A stretch of DNA of 64,000 nt. It comes from Desulfuromusa sp. (GTDB lineage: Bacteria > Desulfobacterota > Desulfuromonadia > Desulfuromonadales > Geopsychrobacteraceae). This document shows positions 54,717 to 63,156 of this stretch, piece by piece. The notes beneath the pieces were generated by a model. The model was not told where the DNA came from. It made no database searches and saw nothing but the letters and a program-made list of their open reading frames with translations. How positions within the stretch are numbered: position 1 is the first letter of the stretch; each line of letters starts with the position of its first letter. The stretch lies in NCBI GenBank assembly GCA_016744675.1, contig JADGDX010000003.1, forward strand, positions 1-64,000. The letters are read 5' to 3'. The position numbers were made by a program, and so were the translations under genes.

Positions 54717-56804
54717 CTAGACAATTTCATCTTCAATTCGATTATCAAAAACACGCTGACTCTTTTTTTCTGATCGTGGCAAACTGGCGTATTCAATAAG
54801 ATCCAAATCAACCGTGACCATTAATTGCTTTTTGATCTGATGACTGACTTCATGATTGAGTTCAGGGTTCCGTTTGGCATCAACCTTTTCGGCACGTTCA
54901 ACCTTCAAACGCATGTGATCACGGCCAGCATTATCTCGGGTCAGGTGGATCTGGTATTCGGAGCCTATTCCGGGAACGGTCGATAAAATGGTATCGATGC
55001 TGCTGGGATAGATATTGACCCCACGGAACTTGATGGTGTCATCGCTACGCCCTTTGATTCGGGAATGGCGTGGCAGGACACTGCCGCAAGCACATTGACC
55101 GGGGATTCTTCTGGTGATATCGCGGGTTCGATAGCGGATCAGTGGGGAGCCTTCCTTACAGAGAGTTGTGACGACCATTTCACCCCATTCACCCTCAGGG
55201 ACAGGCTGTAAAGTTTCTGGATCAAGAATTTCGAGCAGGTAGTAATCACCCCAGTAATGGATGCAATCGTGCTCGCTACACTCTATTCCTGTTCCTGGCC
55301 CATAGAGTTCGGTCAAGCCCGTAATATCAAATAATTCTGCACCCCCAAAGAGTTCGGAAATCTTTTTTCTCATGGAACGGCTGGAGCGCTCGGATCCATA
55401 AATAATTTTTTTAATCGTAATTTGGTCTGCAACTCCACGTTTGTGGATCTCTTCTGCCATGAGCAACGCCATTGACGCTGTTGAACAAAAAACTGTTGAT
55501 TGAAAATCGAGTAAAAACTGGATTTGCATATCGATATTTCCTGGGCCAACAGGAACAGCCATCGCGCCGACTTTTTCACATCCCAGCTGAAACCCCATTC
55601 CTGCAGTCCAGACCCCATACCCAACCGCAATCTGAACCCTGTCAAGGGAGGTGACCCCCGCCATTTGGTAGGAGCGAGCAAAAAAATCAGTCCAGTCATC
55701 AAGGTCTTTCTGGGTGTAGCAAAGAACTTTGCGTTTCCCTGTTGTCCCTGAAGAGGCATGGATACGAACGATCTGCTCAAAAGGGACCGATCGAAGAGGA
55801 AACGGATATCCTTGGCGAAGGTCATCTGCCGTGGTAAAGGGGAGTTTCTGCAAATCTTCAAGGGATTGAATTGACTCAGGAGTAATATTGAGTTGATCAA
55901 ACTTTTCCCGGTATTCGGCAGATCCTTCATAAGTGTGACGAACCGTCCATTGTAGACCGGCTAATTGATGTGCTTTTAACGCTGCTTCATTCTCAAAATG
56001 AGGGATAAAGTTTTGCTGTTGCATGTTCGGTTTCTCCAGACGAATATTAGTCAGGCCAGCCGCTCCAAGACGGCTAGCTGCAGGGTCAGAATCGCTTGCG
56101 GCTCCAAGAAAGGCTGAGCGCAAAATGGGGTCATTTAAAAGGGCGCTACTTTGCCCTTGTTCGATCACTTCCCCATTGGCGAGCAGGTAAGCTTTATCGG
56201 ATGCAGATAGAGCGCGAGCTGCATTTTGTTCAACAAGTAAAATAGTCGTTCCCGTGCGGGACAATTGATGGATGATCGAAAAAATTTCATCAGTTATCAG
56301 AGGGGCCAATCCAAGACTTGGCTCATCCAGCAGCAATAAGGTTGGTTTTGCCATAAGTGCACGCCCCATTGCTAACATTTGTTGTTCGCCACCAGAAAGT
56401 GTCCCTGATAGTTGTTGCTGACGTTCTTTGAGTTTTGGGAAACGTCTGAAGACGTCTTCGATACGATGTGTTGATTCTGTTTTTGAGAGTTTTAGAGGAA
56501 TTGCTCCTAGTTGAAGATTTTCCAGAACAGACAGGTGGCCAAAGACTTCACGCCCTTCGGGAGAAAGTGCCAACCCCAAACGAACCATCTGTGCTGGATT
56601 TGTATGGGTTACATTCTTTCCGTTAAGACTGATATGGCCTCCTGAGGGCTTAATCAGACCCATGAGGCATTTTAAAAGGGTGCTTTTTCCTGCCCCGTTA
56701 GCCCCAACGAGGGCCACAGTTTCACCTTGGCCAATTTCAAGATCAACACCGAAAAGGGCTTGGGCGGCACCGTAGTGGGCTGTCAGGTTATTAATTTTGA
56801 GCAT
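54717..56804 (-). CDS. fusion of LivF-type ABC ATPase and phenylacetate-CoA-ligase-like enzyme
   Basis: 695 residues. Residues 1-235 are a full LivF ATPase: Walker A GANGAGKS (34-41), signature LSGGE (136-140), Walker B LLLLDEPSLG (156-165), LLVEQN (189-194). After a 25-residue linker, residues 261-695 are a complete AMP-forming arylacetate-CoA ligase (PaaK family): HASSGTTGKRK (349-359), ITGLTELYGPG (494-504), YRTRDIT, CACG zinc-like pair and the lid GRSDDTIKFRGVNIYPS. Met-261 (56024) is preceded by GGAG nine bases upstream, so the ligase could also be made alone. No frameshift is needed. The gene is the last of the liv-ior unit. Confidence 0.9.
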   Translation of the reverse strand: MLKINNLTAHYGAAQALFGVDLEIGQGETVALVGANGAGKSTLLKCLMGLIKPSGGHISLNGKNVTHTNPAQMVRLGLALSPEGREVFGHLSVLENLQLGAIPLKLSKTESTHRIEDVFRRFPKLKERQQQLSGTLSGGEQQMLAMGRALMAKPTLLLLDEPSLGLAPLITDEIFSIIHQLSRTGTTILLVEQNAARALSASDKAYLLANGEVIEQGQSSALLNDPILRSAFLGAASDSDPAASRLGAAGLTNIRLEKPNMQQQNFIPHFENEAALKAHQLAGLQWTVRHTYEGSAEYREKFDQLNITPESIQSLEDLQKLPFTTADDLRQGYPFPLRSVPFEQIVRIHASSGTTGKRKVLCYTQKDLDDWTDFFARSYQMAGVTSLDRVQIAVGYGVWTAGMGFQLGCEKVGAMAVPVGPGNIDMQIQFLLDFQSTVFCSTASMALLMAEEIHKRGVADQITIKKIIYGSERSSRSMRKKISELFGGAELFDITGLTELYGPGTGIECSEHDCIHYWGDYYLLEILDPETLQPVPEGEWGEMVVTTLCKEGSPLIRYRTRDITRRIPGQCACGSVLPRHSRIKGRSDDTIKFRGVNIYPSSIDTILSTVPGIGSEYQIHLTRDNAGRDHMRLKVERAEKVDAKRNPELNHEVSHQIKKQLMVTVDLDLIEYASLPRSEKKSQRVFDNRIEDEIV

Positions 56805-56808
56805 ACTT

Positions 56809-56827
56809 ATTCACCACAGAGATATAG
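56809..56827. repeat. short dispersed element used as ribosome binding region of livF
   Basis: ATTCACCACAGAGATATAG on the plus strand; on the minus strand it reads ...CTCTGTGGTGAAT directly before the livF-paaK start codon and supplies GGTGA complementary to the 16S rRNA tail. A close copy precedes livM at 58694. Confidence 0.5.
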
Positions 56828-56937
56828 AAGGTTCAAAATATCAAGACCCTAGCGTAACGATATTATTGATTCTATTTTGTAAAAAGCATATGTCGCAATG
56901 TCATCTTGACACTTTTTCTGAATACAGCCGCACTGCA

Positions 56938-57702
56938 TCAAGCTGTTGCATCCATTCGGCCCAAATAGGCTTCAAGGACGAGAGGATTCTGTCGAACTTC
57001 CCCCGGGGTTCCGGTAGCGATACATTTTCCACTATCCAGAACAACGACTTGATCAGCTATATCCATAACTAATGCCATGTCGTGTTCAACTAAGAGCATG
57101 GTATGTCCGGAACTTCGAAGCAAACGCAGTTGTTCTCCGACTGTCGCTGTTTCTTCTGCATTGAGCCCGGCTACGGGTTCATCGAGCAAAATCAATTGTG
57201 GTCGAGAAACAGTCGCACGTGCTAGTTCAACACGCTTTTTGTCACCATAAGCAAGAATTCCAGCTGGCCAGTTAGCTTTATCCGTCAGCCCAAAGCGATC
57301 CAAGGCTTCCATGGCACGTAATTTTAACTGCCGCTCTCGGTGGCGTAAATGGGGGAGGCGCAGCATGGCCATTATCATTGAGTCCCCCCCTTCGCAGGTG
57401 AGACCAGTAAGAATATTTTCAAGAACGGTTAATCGGGAGAAAACTTTTAAATTTTGAAATGTACGAGATATTCCCTGACGACTGATCTGATGAGCGGGAA
57501 GGGCCGCAATCTCTCGTTCTTGAAACCTAATATTTCCGGAACTAGGCTGGAGGACGCCGGTAATGCAGTTGATAAGGGTACTTTTTCCCGCACCGTTTGG
57601 CCCGATCAGTGCGGTCAGTTGTCCTTTTGGGACACCAAAGGTCACTTCACTTAAAGCGGGAAGGCCCCCAAAATTTTTACTGACATGCTTAAGTTGAAGC
57701 AT
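56938..57702 (-). CDS. livG: LIV-type ABC transporter ATP-binding protein LivG
   Basis: 254 residues with Walker A GPNGAGKS, the LivG-type helical insertion (RLPHLRHRERQLKLRAMEAL), signature AYGDKKRVELARA (instead of LSGGQ, normal for LivG) and Walker B LILLDEPVAGLN. Its start overlaps the end of livM by 14 bases. Confidence 0.95.
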   Translation of the reverse strand: MLQLKHVSKNFGGLPALSEVTFGVPKGQLTALIGPNGAGKSTLINCITGVLQPSSGNIRFQEREIAALPAHQISRQGISRTFQNLKVFSRLTVLENILTGLTCEGGDSMIMAMLRLPHLRHRERQLKLRAMEALDRFGLTDKANWPAGILAYGDKKRVELARATVSRPQLILLDEPVAGLNAEETATVGEQLRLLRSSGHTMLLVEHDMALVMDIADQVVVLDSGKCIATGTPGEVRQNPLVLEAYLGRMDATA

Positions 57703-58687
57703 TTTTACGCCTCCGCAAAGCCAGTTTAATTTTTATAGATTCAACCAAACCTGTCACAAGCCCTTGGGGGAGAAACATCAAAACGAGGACAAGGATGCCG
57801 CCATGAATAAAATCTTTATAGGTTTCGAAAAGATCGAGCCACTCAGGGAGGAGGGTTATCAGTGCTGCTCCAAAAAGAGATCCCCAGATTGAGCCCATTC
57901 CTCCAATAACCACCATAATGACCATGTCGGTTGAGGTGAAAATGGTAAAAGAATCGGGGCTAACAAAAGAATAGCAGTGGGCAAAGAGGCTCCCTGCAAG
58001 TGATGCTAGCACCGCTGAAAGGACAAATATTTTAATTTTTGCATTACGTGTATTAACGCCCAGTGCAGCAGCGGCGATTTCGTCACCAGCCAGAGCTGAC
58101 AAACCACGACCGACGCCACTGCGAACCAGATTCAGGCAGAGGAGCAAGCTGAGGAGTGTTACTCCCCAGAGGAGATAATGGAGTCGAACCTCATCATCAA
58201 ATTCAAAGTTCCCAAAAGAGAGGTACGGTATCCCGGAGAACCCACTGGGGCCGCCTGTCACATCATCCCATTGGAGAAGTATGGTGTGAACGACAAAGTT
58301 TAAGCCTAGGGTTGCCATTGCTAGATAATGGCCAGAAAGGCGAAGAATTGGAATTCCAACTAACAGAGCGACCAGAGCAACGATAGCGGCAACAAGGATC
58401 ATAGCGGGCCAAGGCGGGATTTCATAAGTGACGGTTGCAATTGCAGAACCGTACGCCCCAAGCCCAAAAAAGGCGGCGTGACCGAGTGAGATTTGCCCTG
58501 CGTAGCCTATAAAAAGGTTAAGTCCGAGGACGACGATGGCATTGATGGCAATCAGGTTGGTGAGCCCGAGGGTGTAGGGATTATCTTCAAACAGAGGAAG
58601 CAGTAATAGCGCCAGAGACAAGCCAGTCACGGTGAGTCCGGTGCGGTGTAGGTAGATAAAATACAGAAATTTTTGTTTGCTGGTCAT
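57689..58687 (-). CDS. livM: LIV-type ABC transporter permease LivM
   Basis: 332 residues with about eight membrane helices and the LivM patterns GLNLFIGYAGQISLGHAAFFGLGAYGSA and GGMGSIWGSLFGAALITLLPEWL. Membrane partner of LivH. The start codon is preceded by the CACCACAAAGA element on the opposite strand. Confidence 0.95.
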   Translation of the reverse strand: MTSKQKFLYFIYLHRTGLTVTGLSLALLLLPLFEDNPYTLGLTNLIAINAIVVLGLNLFIGYAGQISLGHAAFFGLGAYGSAIATVTYEIPPWPAMILVAAIVALVALLVGIPILRLSGHYLAMATLGLNFVVHTILLQWDDVTGGPSGFSGIPYLSFGNFEFDDEVRLHYLLWGVTLLSLLLCLNLVRSGVGRGLSALAGDEIAAAALGVNTRNAKIKIFVLSAVLASLAGSLFAHCYSFVSPDSFTIFTSTDMVIMVVIGGMGSIWGSLFGAALITLLPEWLDLFETYKDFIHGGILVLVLMFLPQGLVTGLVESIKIKLALRRRKNAST

Positions 58688-58693
58688 ATCATC

Positions 58694-58710
58694 ATATTCA
58701 CCACAAAGAC
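58694..58710. repeat. short dispersed element used as ribosome binding region of livM
   Basis: ATATTCACCACAAAGAC on the plus strand, near-identical to the element at 56809 and placed at the same position relative to a start codon on the minus strand (GTGGTGAATAT before the ATG). Confidence 0.5.
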
Positions 58711-58762
58711 ATTGAGTCAGACAGTTGAGGCCAAAATCACATAAGAGTTTACTCTCATGTGA

Positions 58763-59272
58763 TTAGTCCTCTGTCTTGTTCAGTCCTTTGTGAAATGCTG
58801 CGAGGTTTTGTTCGATAAACTTTTTGGGTGCTAATTGTTTAATCGCTGTTTCACATTCCTCAGCGGTATAAATTAAAGCCTCTTCTCTGATGGCTGCTCC
58901 GAGTAAAACCAGGTTTAATAGCACGGCATTGCCAAGATTTCTGGCAATATTTGCCGCATCGATGCTGATATGGTCACTTTTATTAGGGCTGTTAATAATC
59001 CATTGACCTTGATCTTTTAATAAAGATTGATGGACAGGGAGGTTTTCTTCCCACAGCAGCAGACCTAAATCGGCTTGACCGGTTCGAATTAAGGGGCTGG
59101 AAAAATCTCCAATTTTAATTGTCGAAAGGACCGTTCCACCTCGTTGCGCCATACCATGGGTCTCTGAGGTGAGTACGGCAGTCCTTCGATTAACAGCCAC
59201 TTGAGCAATCACTCGAGTCAGAAACAGCACTCCTTGGCCGCCAATTCCACTGACGATAATTTGCTGTTTCAT
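58763..59272 (-). CDS. iorB: indolepyruvate:ferredoxin oxidoreductase subunit beta
   Basis: 169 residues, the gamma-type domain of 2-oxoacid:ferredoxin oxidoreductases: QIIVSGIGGQGVLFLTRVIAQVA near the start and SETHGMAQRGGTVLSTIKIG. With IorA it interconverts aryl-pyruvate + CoA + oxidised ferredoxin and aryl-acetyl-CoA + CO2 + reduced ferredoxin. ATG 59272 overlaps the iorA stop by four bases. Confidence 0.94.
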   Translation of the reverse strand: MKQQIIVSGIGGQGVLFLTRVIAQVAVNRRTAVLTSETHGMAQRGGTVLSTIKIGDFSSPLIRTGQADLGLLLWEENLPVHQSLLKDQGQWIINSPNKSDHISIDAANIARNLGNAVLLNLVLLGAAIREEALIYTAEECETAIKQLAPKKFIEQNLAAFHKGLNKTED

Positions 59273-61095
59273 GATTTTTTCTCCTTGATAATCGCATTGA
59301 CAGGGCAAACGGGAACGCAGGTCCCACATCCAATACAACGATCTTGATTAATGATGGCCATGTTGTTTTCTTCATCCATAGAAAAGGCCTGACATTCAAA
59401 CTTGTCAGTACAAATGCGACATCCAATACAGCTATCGTTGATCGTGACAAAAAAGGAATCTTGAGCTTTACGTGTTGCTGGGTCCATGATGCAACCATGT
59501 TGAGCAATAAGGACGGCAACGCCTCCTTCCGGGCTACGTATATGGGAATCAGCTTGCTTCAGTAAGGTTTCAAAACGGACATTGTCGTATGGGTCACATG
59601 TTTCGATGAAGCTCACTCCGCTCGCTTTAACCAGAGGTTCGATTGACACTGCCTTGGTCGCTTTCCCTCCAGCTGCGATTCCCATGTGGGGGACGGGCTG
59701 ACCGCCTGTCATAGCGGTTGTAGCGTTATCGAGAATGACAACGATGATACGGGCTTGTTGAATCACGGCATTGATCAATGCTGGAATTCCGGAATGGAAA
59801 AAAGTTGAATCGCCGATGGTGACAACAATTGTTGGGAAGTCTTCTTCATTTTGTTGATAGGCTTGGTAAAACCCGGCCCCCTGACTGATACACGCTCCCA
59901 TACAATGAACAGTGTGGACGGCTCCAAGATTCAACCCGAGCGTGTAGCAGCCGATATCAGAAGGATAAATTCCTTTTGGGAAACATTTCTTAATACTGTA
60001 AAAAGCACTTCGATGAGAACAGCCTGGGCACAGTGATGGCCGTTGGCCGCGGCGTTCTTCTGGTTTTTCTTCTGGAGGAGTTAAATTCAGAAAGTCTGCC
60101 AGCGCTTGGTGAATAACGTCTGGCGTTAACTCGCCTTCTCGAGGGACGGCACCATTTTGTTTGCCGACAATTCCTGAATGGGTCAATTGAAGCTCAATGA
60201 CTGGATAGGTCTCTTCCAAAATCAAAATGTGGTCATACTTTTTGTCTAAGTCACTGGAGAAATTTGGGTTTAAAGGGTAAGGCATTAAAACCTGATAGAG
60301 ATCAATTTTGTCCTTAAGGCCCAGTTCTTCGAGCACATCGACCAAATTACTGTAGGCAATCCCTGCGGCAACCAAAGCTGTTCGTGGCTTGTTTCCATCG
60401 CCAGGGGTCAAGCGTGGCTTCCAGTTGGGCTCAAGCGCAATTTTCTCAAGGTTTGCATTAAGCTTCTTGTGAAGTGCTGGAAGAAAGGCGGGTGTCGCTG
60501 ACCAACGTGGTGTGTCAGGGACGAAATTGGCATCCCTCTTAAGTGTTATTGTGTCAGAAATAGCGACATTTTGTCGGGAGTGACAAATTCTGGTCGTTGG
60601 CCTCAGGACTATATTCGTTTCGTATTTTTCAGATAATTCAAATGCAGGTTCGACGAACTCTTTTGCTTCTGCAGGGCTGGATGGATCAAGAACGGGGACA
60701 CGGGCTTGTAGGCAAAATAAACGCGTATCTTGTTCATTTTGAGAGCTATGTGGGCCAGGGTCATCGGCAACAATGGTCAGCATTCCCCCTTTGACCCCGA
60801 GATATGCTGTTCTCATAAATGGGTCAGCTGCGACATTTAAACCGACCTGTTTCATTACTGCTACGGAACGTTTTCCTGTATAGCTGGCAGCAAGTGCGAC
60901 TTCAAACGCAATTTTTTCGTTGACGGACCATTCGAGGTGAAGAGGCTCGATTGCCTGATCACGGCGGTCAATGACAGCCTGCAGGATTTCAGTCGAAGGA
61001 GTTCCTGGATACGCGACAGCCACCTGGCACCCAGCTTCAATAAGCCCTTGGCCAATCGCTTCATTTCCCATCATCAATTCAATATTATTATTCAT
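59269..61095 (-). CDS. iorA: indolepyruvate:ferredoxin oxidoreductase subunit alpha
   Basis: 608 residues. N-terminal pyruvate-binding domain (AYPGTPSTEILQAV, SVAVMKQVGLNVAADP), TPP domain (PSLCPGCSHRSAFYSIKK, IGDSTFFHSGIPALINAV) and two C-terminal 4Fe-4S clusters (CIGCRICTDKFEC and CIGCGTCVPVCP). In archaea IorAB oxidises aryl-pyruvates in amino acid fermentation, and in some methanogens it runs backwards to make aromatic amino acids from imported aryl acids. The gene lies between livH and iorB in a transport operon. Confidence 0.96.
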   Translation of the reverse strand: MNNNIELMMGNEAIGQGLIEAGCQVAVAYPGTPSTEILQAVIDRRDQAIEPLHLEWSVNEKIAFEVALAASYTGKRSVAVMKQVGLNVAADPFMRTAYLGVKGGMLTIVADDPGPHSSQNEQDTRLFCLQARVPVLDPSSPAEAKEFVEPAFELSEKYETNIVLRPTTRICHSRQNVAISDTITLKRDANFVPDTPRWSATPAFLPALHKKLNANLEKIALEPNWKPRLTPGDGNKPRTALVAAGIAYSNLVDVLEELGLKDKIDLYQVLMPYPLNPNFSSDLDKKYDHILILEETYPVIELQLTHSGIVGKQNGAVPREGELTPDVIHQALADFLNLTPPEEKPEERRGQRPSLCPGCSHRSAFYSIKKCFPKGIYPSDIGCYTLGLNLGAVHTVHCMGACISQGAGFYQAYQQNEEDFPTIVVTIGDSTFFHSGIPALINAVIQQARIIVVILDNATTAMTGGQPVPHMGIAAGGKATKAVSIEPLVKASGVSFIETCDPYDNVRFETLLKQADSHIRSPEGGVAVLIAQHGCIMDPATRKAQDSFFVTINDSCIGCRICTDKFECQAFSMDEENNMAIINQDRCIGCGTCVPVCPVNAIIKEKKS

Positions 61096-61157
61096 GTCTT
61101 TCTAACCTTAAAAGATATAAGTTTTTTGGCGTAACAGTTGAACAATTAAAATACGCA

Positions 61158-62015
61158 TTATTTTCCCAGTAATCCCTTTGGGCGGACAAATAAGACCAAC
61201 AGTAATACAACAAACGCGACAACATCTTTGTAGGCACTTGAAAGGTATCCAGCCGATAGAGATTCGAGTAAACCTAGGCCAACTCCACCCAAAATTGCAC
61301 CCGGAAATGAACCAAATCCACCTAGTATTGCAGCAGCAAACCCTTTGAGGCCGAGAAGAACACCGACATCATAATTCAACGTTGTGATTGGGGTGACAAG
61401 AACACCGGCTAAACCACCTAAAGCACCGGCGATCGCATAACTGGTGAGGCGAATTCTTCCCGCCGGGATACCAACGACAGCAGCAGCAGTAGGATTTGAA
61501 GCAACGGCGCGCATTGAAAGTCCCAGTGGGGTTCGATAAAAGAACCACGTCAACAGAGTTATCGCAACGATGGTTAAAAATATAATCCAGAGTGCTTGGG
61601 GAAGAATACTGGCCCCAAAAATTTTTATAGGGACATCGGGAGTCAAAGGGGGCAAAGCCATGCGATTCTTGCCCCAGATGAGCTTGATAAGCCCACGCAG
61701 GATGATTGATAGGCCTACAGTTAAGAAAATCAATACGAGATGATTGTCAGATCGTGCTGGTCTCAAGCCGAAGCGCTCTACCACCATGGCAACAATTGCG
61801 ACTCCAGAAATGGCTAACAATAGCCCTGGCAACATGGGAAGTCCCATGGCAAAGAGAGCTGAAAACATGATCATCCCACCCAGAGAGACAAAATCAACTT
61901 GAACAAAGTTGACAATTCCCATGGTGTTATTGACGACACAGAACCCAAGAGCAATGAGGGCGTAAATTGCTCCACTGGTTAGGCCTGAAAAGAGATATTG
62001 AAGAAAGTCGGTCAA
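61158..62015 (-). CDS. livH: LIV-type ABC transporter permease LivH
   Basis: 285 residues, about eight membrane helices, with GLTSGAIYALIALGFCVVNNTMGIVNFVQ and LKGFAAAILGGFGSFPGAILGGVGLGLLESL, typical of LivH. It is the first gene of the minus-strand unit livH-iorA-iorB-livM-livG-livF/paaK, facing a divergent AraC-type regulator. Confidence 0.95.
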   Translation of the reverse strand: MTDFLQYLFSGLTSGAIYALIALGFCVVNNTMGIVNFVQVDFVSLGGMIMFSALFAMGLPMLPGLLLAISGVAIVAMVVERFGLRPARSDNHLVLIFLTVGLSIILRGLIKLIWGKNRMALPPLTPDVPIKIFGASILPQALWIIFLTIVAITLLTWFFYRTPLGLSMRAVASNPTAAAVVGIPAGRIRLTSYAIAGALGGLAGVLVTPITTLNYDVGVLLGLKGFAAAILGGFGSFPGAILGGVGLGLLESLSAGYLSSAYKDVVAFVVLLLVLFVRPKGLLGK

Positions 62016-62184
62016 GCGGTGGCTCCGTTGCTGGTTTTAAAGAGCACACAGAGTAGGGCAGAGGCGGGTTAAGGTCAAGATTCACAATGTAAATTTTATT
62101 TTCAGGTGGCGGGGATGAAAATGGGATTGGCATTGTCTCATCTTTTAGTCTATTATCACATAAAAGTGTGAAAGGGGTAATTTT
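62016..62184. promoter_or_regulatory. divergent control region between livH and the AraC-type regulator
   Basis: 169 bases that must hold promoters for both directions. CTTTTA (62142-62147) and TAAAAG (62161-62166) form a small dyad close to the regulator gene. No trp-operator-like GTACTAG was seen here, so TrpR control of the main unit would have to be indirect or is absent. Confidence 0.45.
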
Positions 62185-63156
62185 ATGTTGAACATTACTG
62201 TCGTGGCTTACGATAATTGCCTGCAATCGGGAATTGCAGGAATGCTTGATTTGTTCACGTTGGCGAATTGGGAGCAGAAGCGCTTATCACCGGAGTCAAA
62301 ATCGCTGTTCTGTCACACGAATGTGGTGACTCTTGATGGCGAACCTGTGACTAGTTTTAATCGTCAGCAGGTCGTTGCAAATTGCAGTATCAGAGAATGC
62401 AAAGATATTGATCTGCTGATTGTTCCTGGAGTGATGGGTCGGCCAGATCGCCTTTTGGAAAATACCGAATTAGTGGATTGGATTGGCGATCAGCATAGTA
62501 ATGGTACGATTGTCGCTAGTGCTTGCTCCGGTGCTTTCTTGCTTGCTGAAGCCGGTATTTTAAAGGGTCGGTCAGCAACAACGCATTGGCAACTAGCAGA
62601 TCGTTTCAGACAACGCTATCCAAAAATAGACATGCAGATTGATCGCCTGATTATTGATGGTGTTGACTATCTTTGTGCCGCAGGAACCGGTGCTCATCAT
62701 GATCTTGCCCTGCATTTAATTGAAAAATATGGGTCAAAATCGCTGGCGAAAGTGTGCGCACGCATGATGTTAATTGACGGAAATCGCCGCGATCAGGCTC
62801 CTTTTGTCAGGTTTAGGGGGAGTCGAGAGCATATCGACGAACCGGTTTTAAAAGTTCAGCAATGGTTGGATCAATATTATCGTGAGAAAGTTTCGGTGCG
62901 GGTCATGGCTAAGCGCTCGGGATTAAATGAGCGAACCTTTCTCCGCCGCTTTAAAAAAGCGACCGGCGAAGCACCGTTGGAATATCTGCAAAAAATGCGG
63001 ATTGAAAAAGCAAAACAGTTACTAACTGGAACCGACCAATCTCTGGAGGTTATTACCAACTCAGTTGGTTATGTAGATCTCAGTTCTTTCCGCCGCTTGT
63101 TCCACCAGGTTGTCGGGATTTCACCAAGCGTTTATCGACAGCGATTTGGCAGTTGA
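62185..63156 (+). CDS. AraC-family regulator with DJ-1/PfpI domain (GlxA type)
   Basis: 323 residues. N-terminal glutamine-amidotransferase-like domain (LLIVPGVMGRP and SACSGAFLLAEAGILKGRSATTHW, with the nucleophile-elbow Cys) and a C-terminal double-HTH AraC domain (VRVMAKRSGLNERTFLRRFKKATGEAPLEYLQKMRIEKAKQLL, in parts, then DLSSFRRLFHQVVGISPSVYRQRF). The divergent position makes it the likely direct regulator of livH-ior-liv-paaK. GAAAGGGG precedes the ATG. Its 3' end overlaps the convergent DMT gene by 25 bases. Confidence 0.92.
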   Translation: MLNITVVAYDNCLQSGIAGMLDLFTLANWEQKRLSPESKSLFCHTNVVTLDGEPVTSFNRQQVVANCSIRECKDIDLLIVPGVMGRPDRLLENTELVDWIGDQHSNGTIVASACSGAFLLAEAGILKGRSATTHWQLADRFRQRYPKIDMQIDRLIIDGVDYLCAAGTGAHHDLALHLIEKYGSKSLAKVCARMMLIDGNRRDQAPFVRFRGSREHIDEPVLKVQQWLDQYYREKVSVRVMAKRSGLNERTFLRRFKKATGEAPLEYLQKMRIEKAKQLLTGTDQSLEVITNSVGYVDLSSFRRLFHQVVGISPSVYRQRFGS

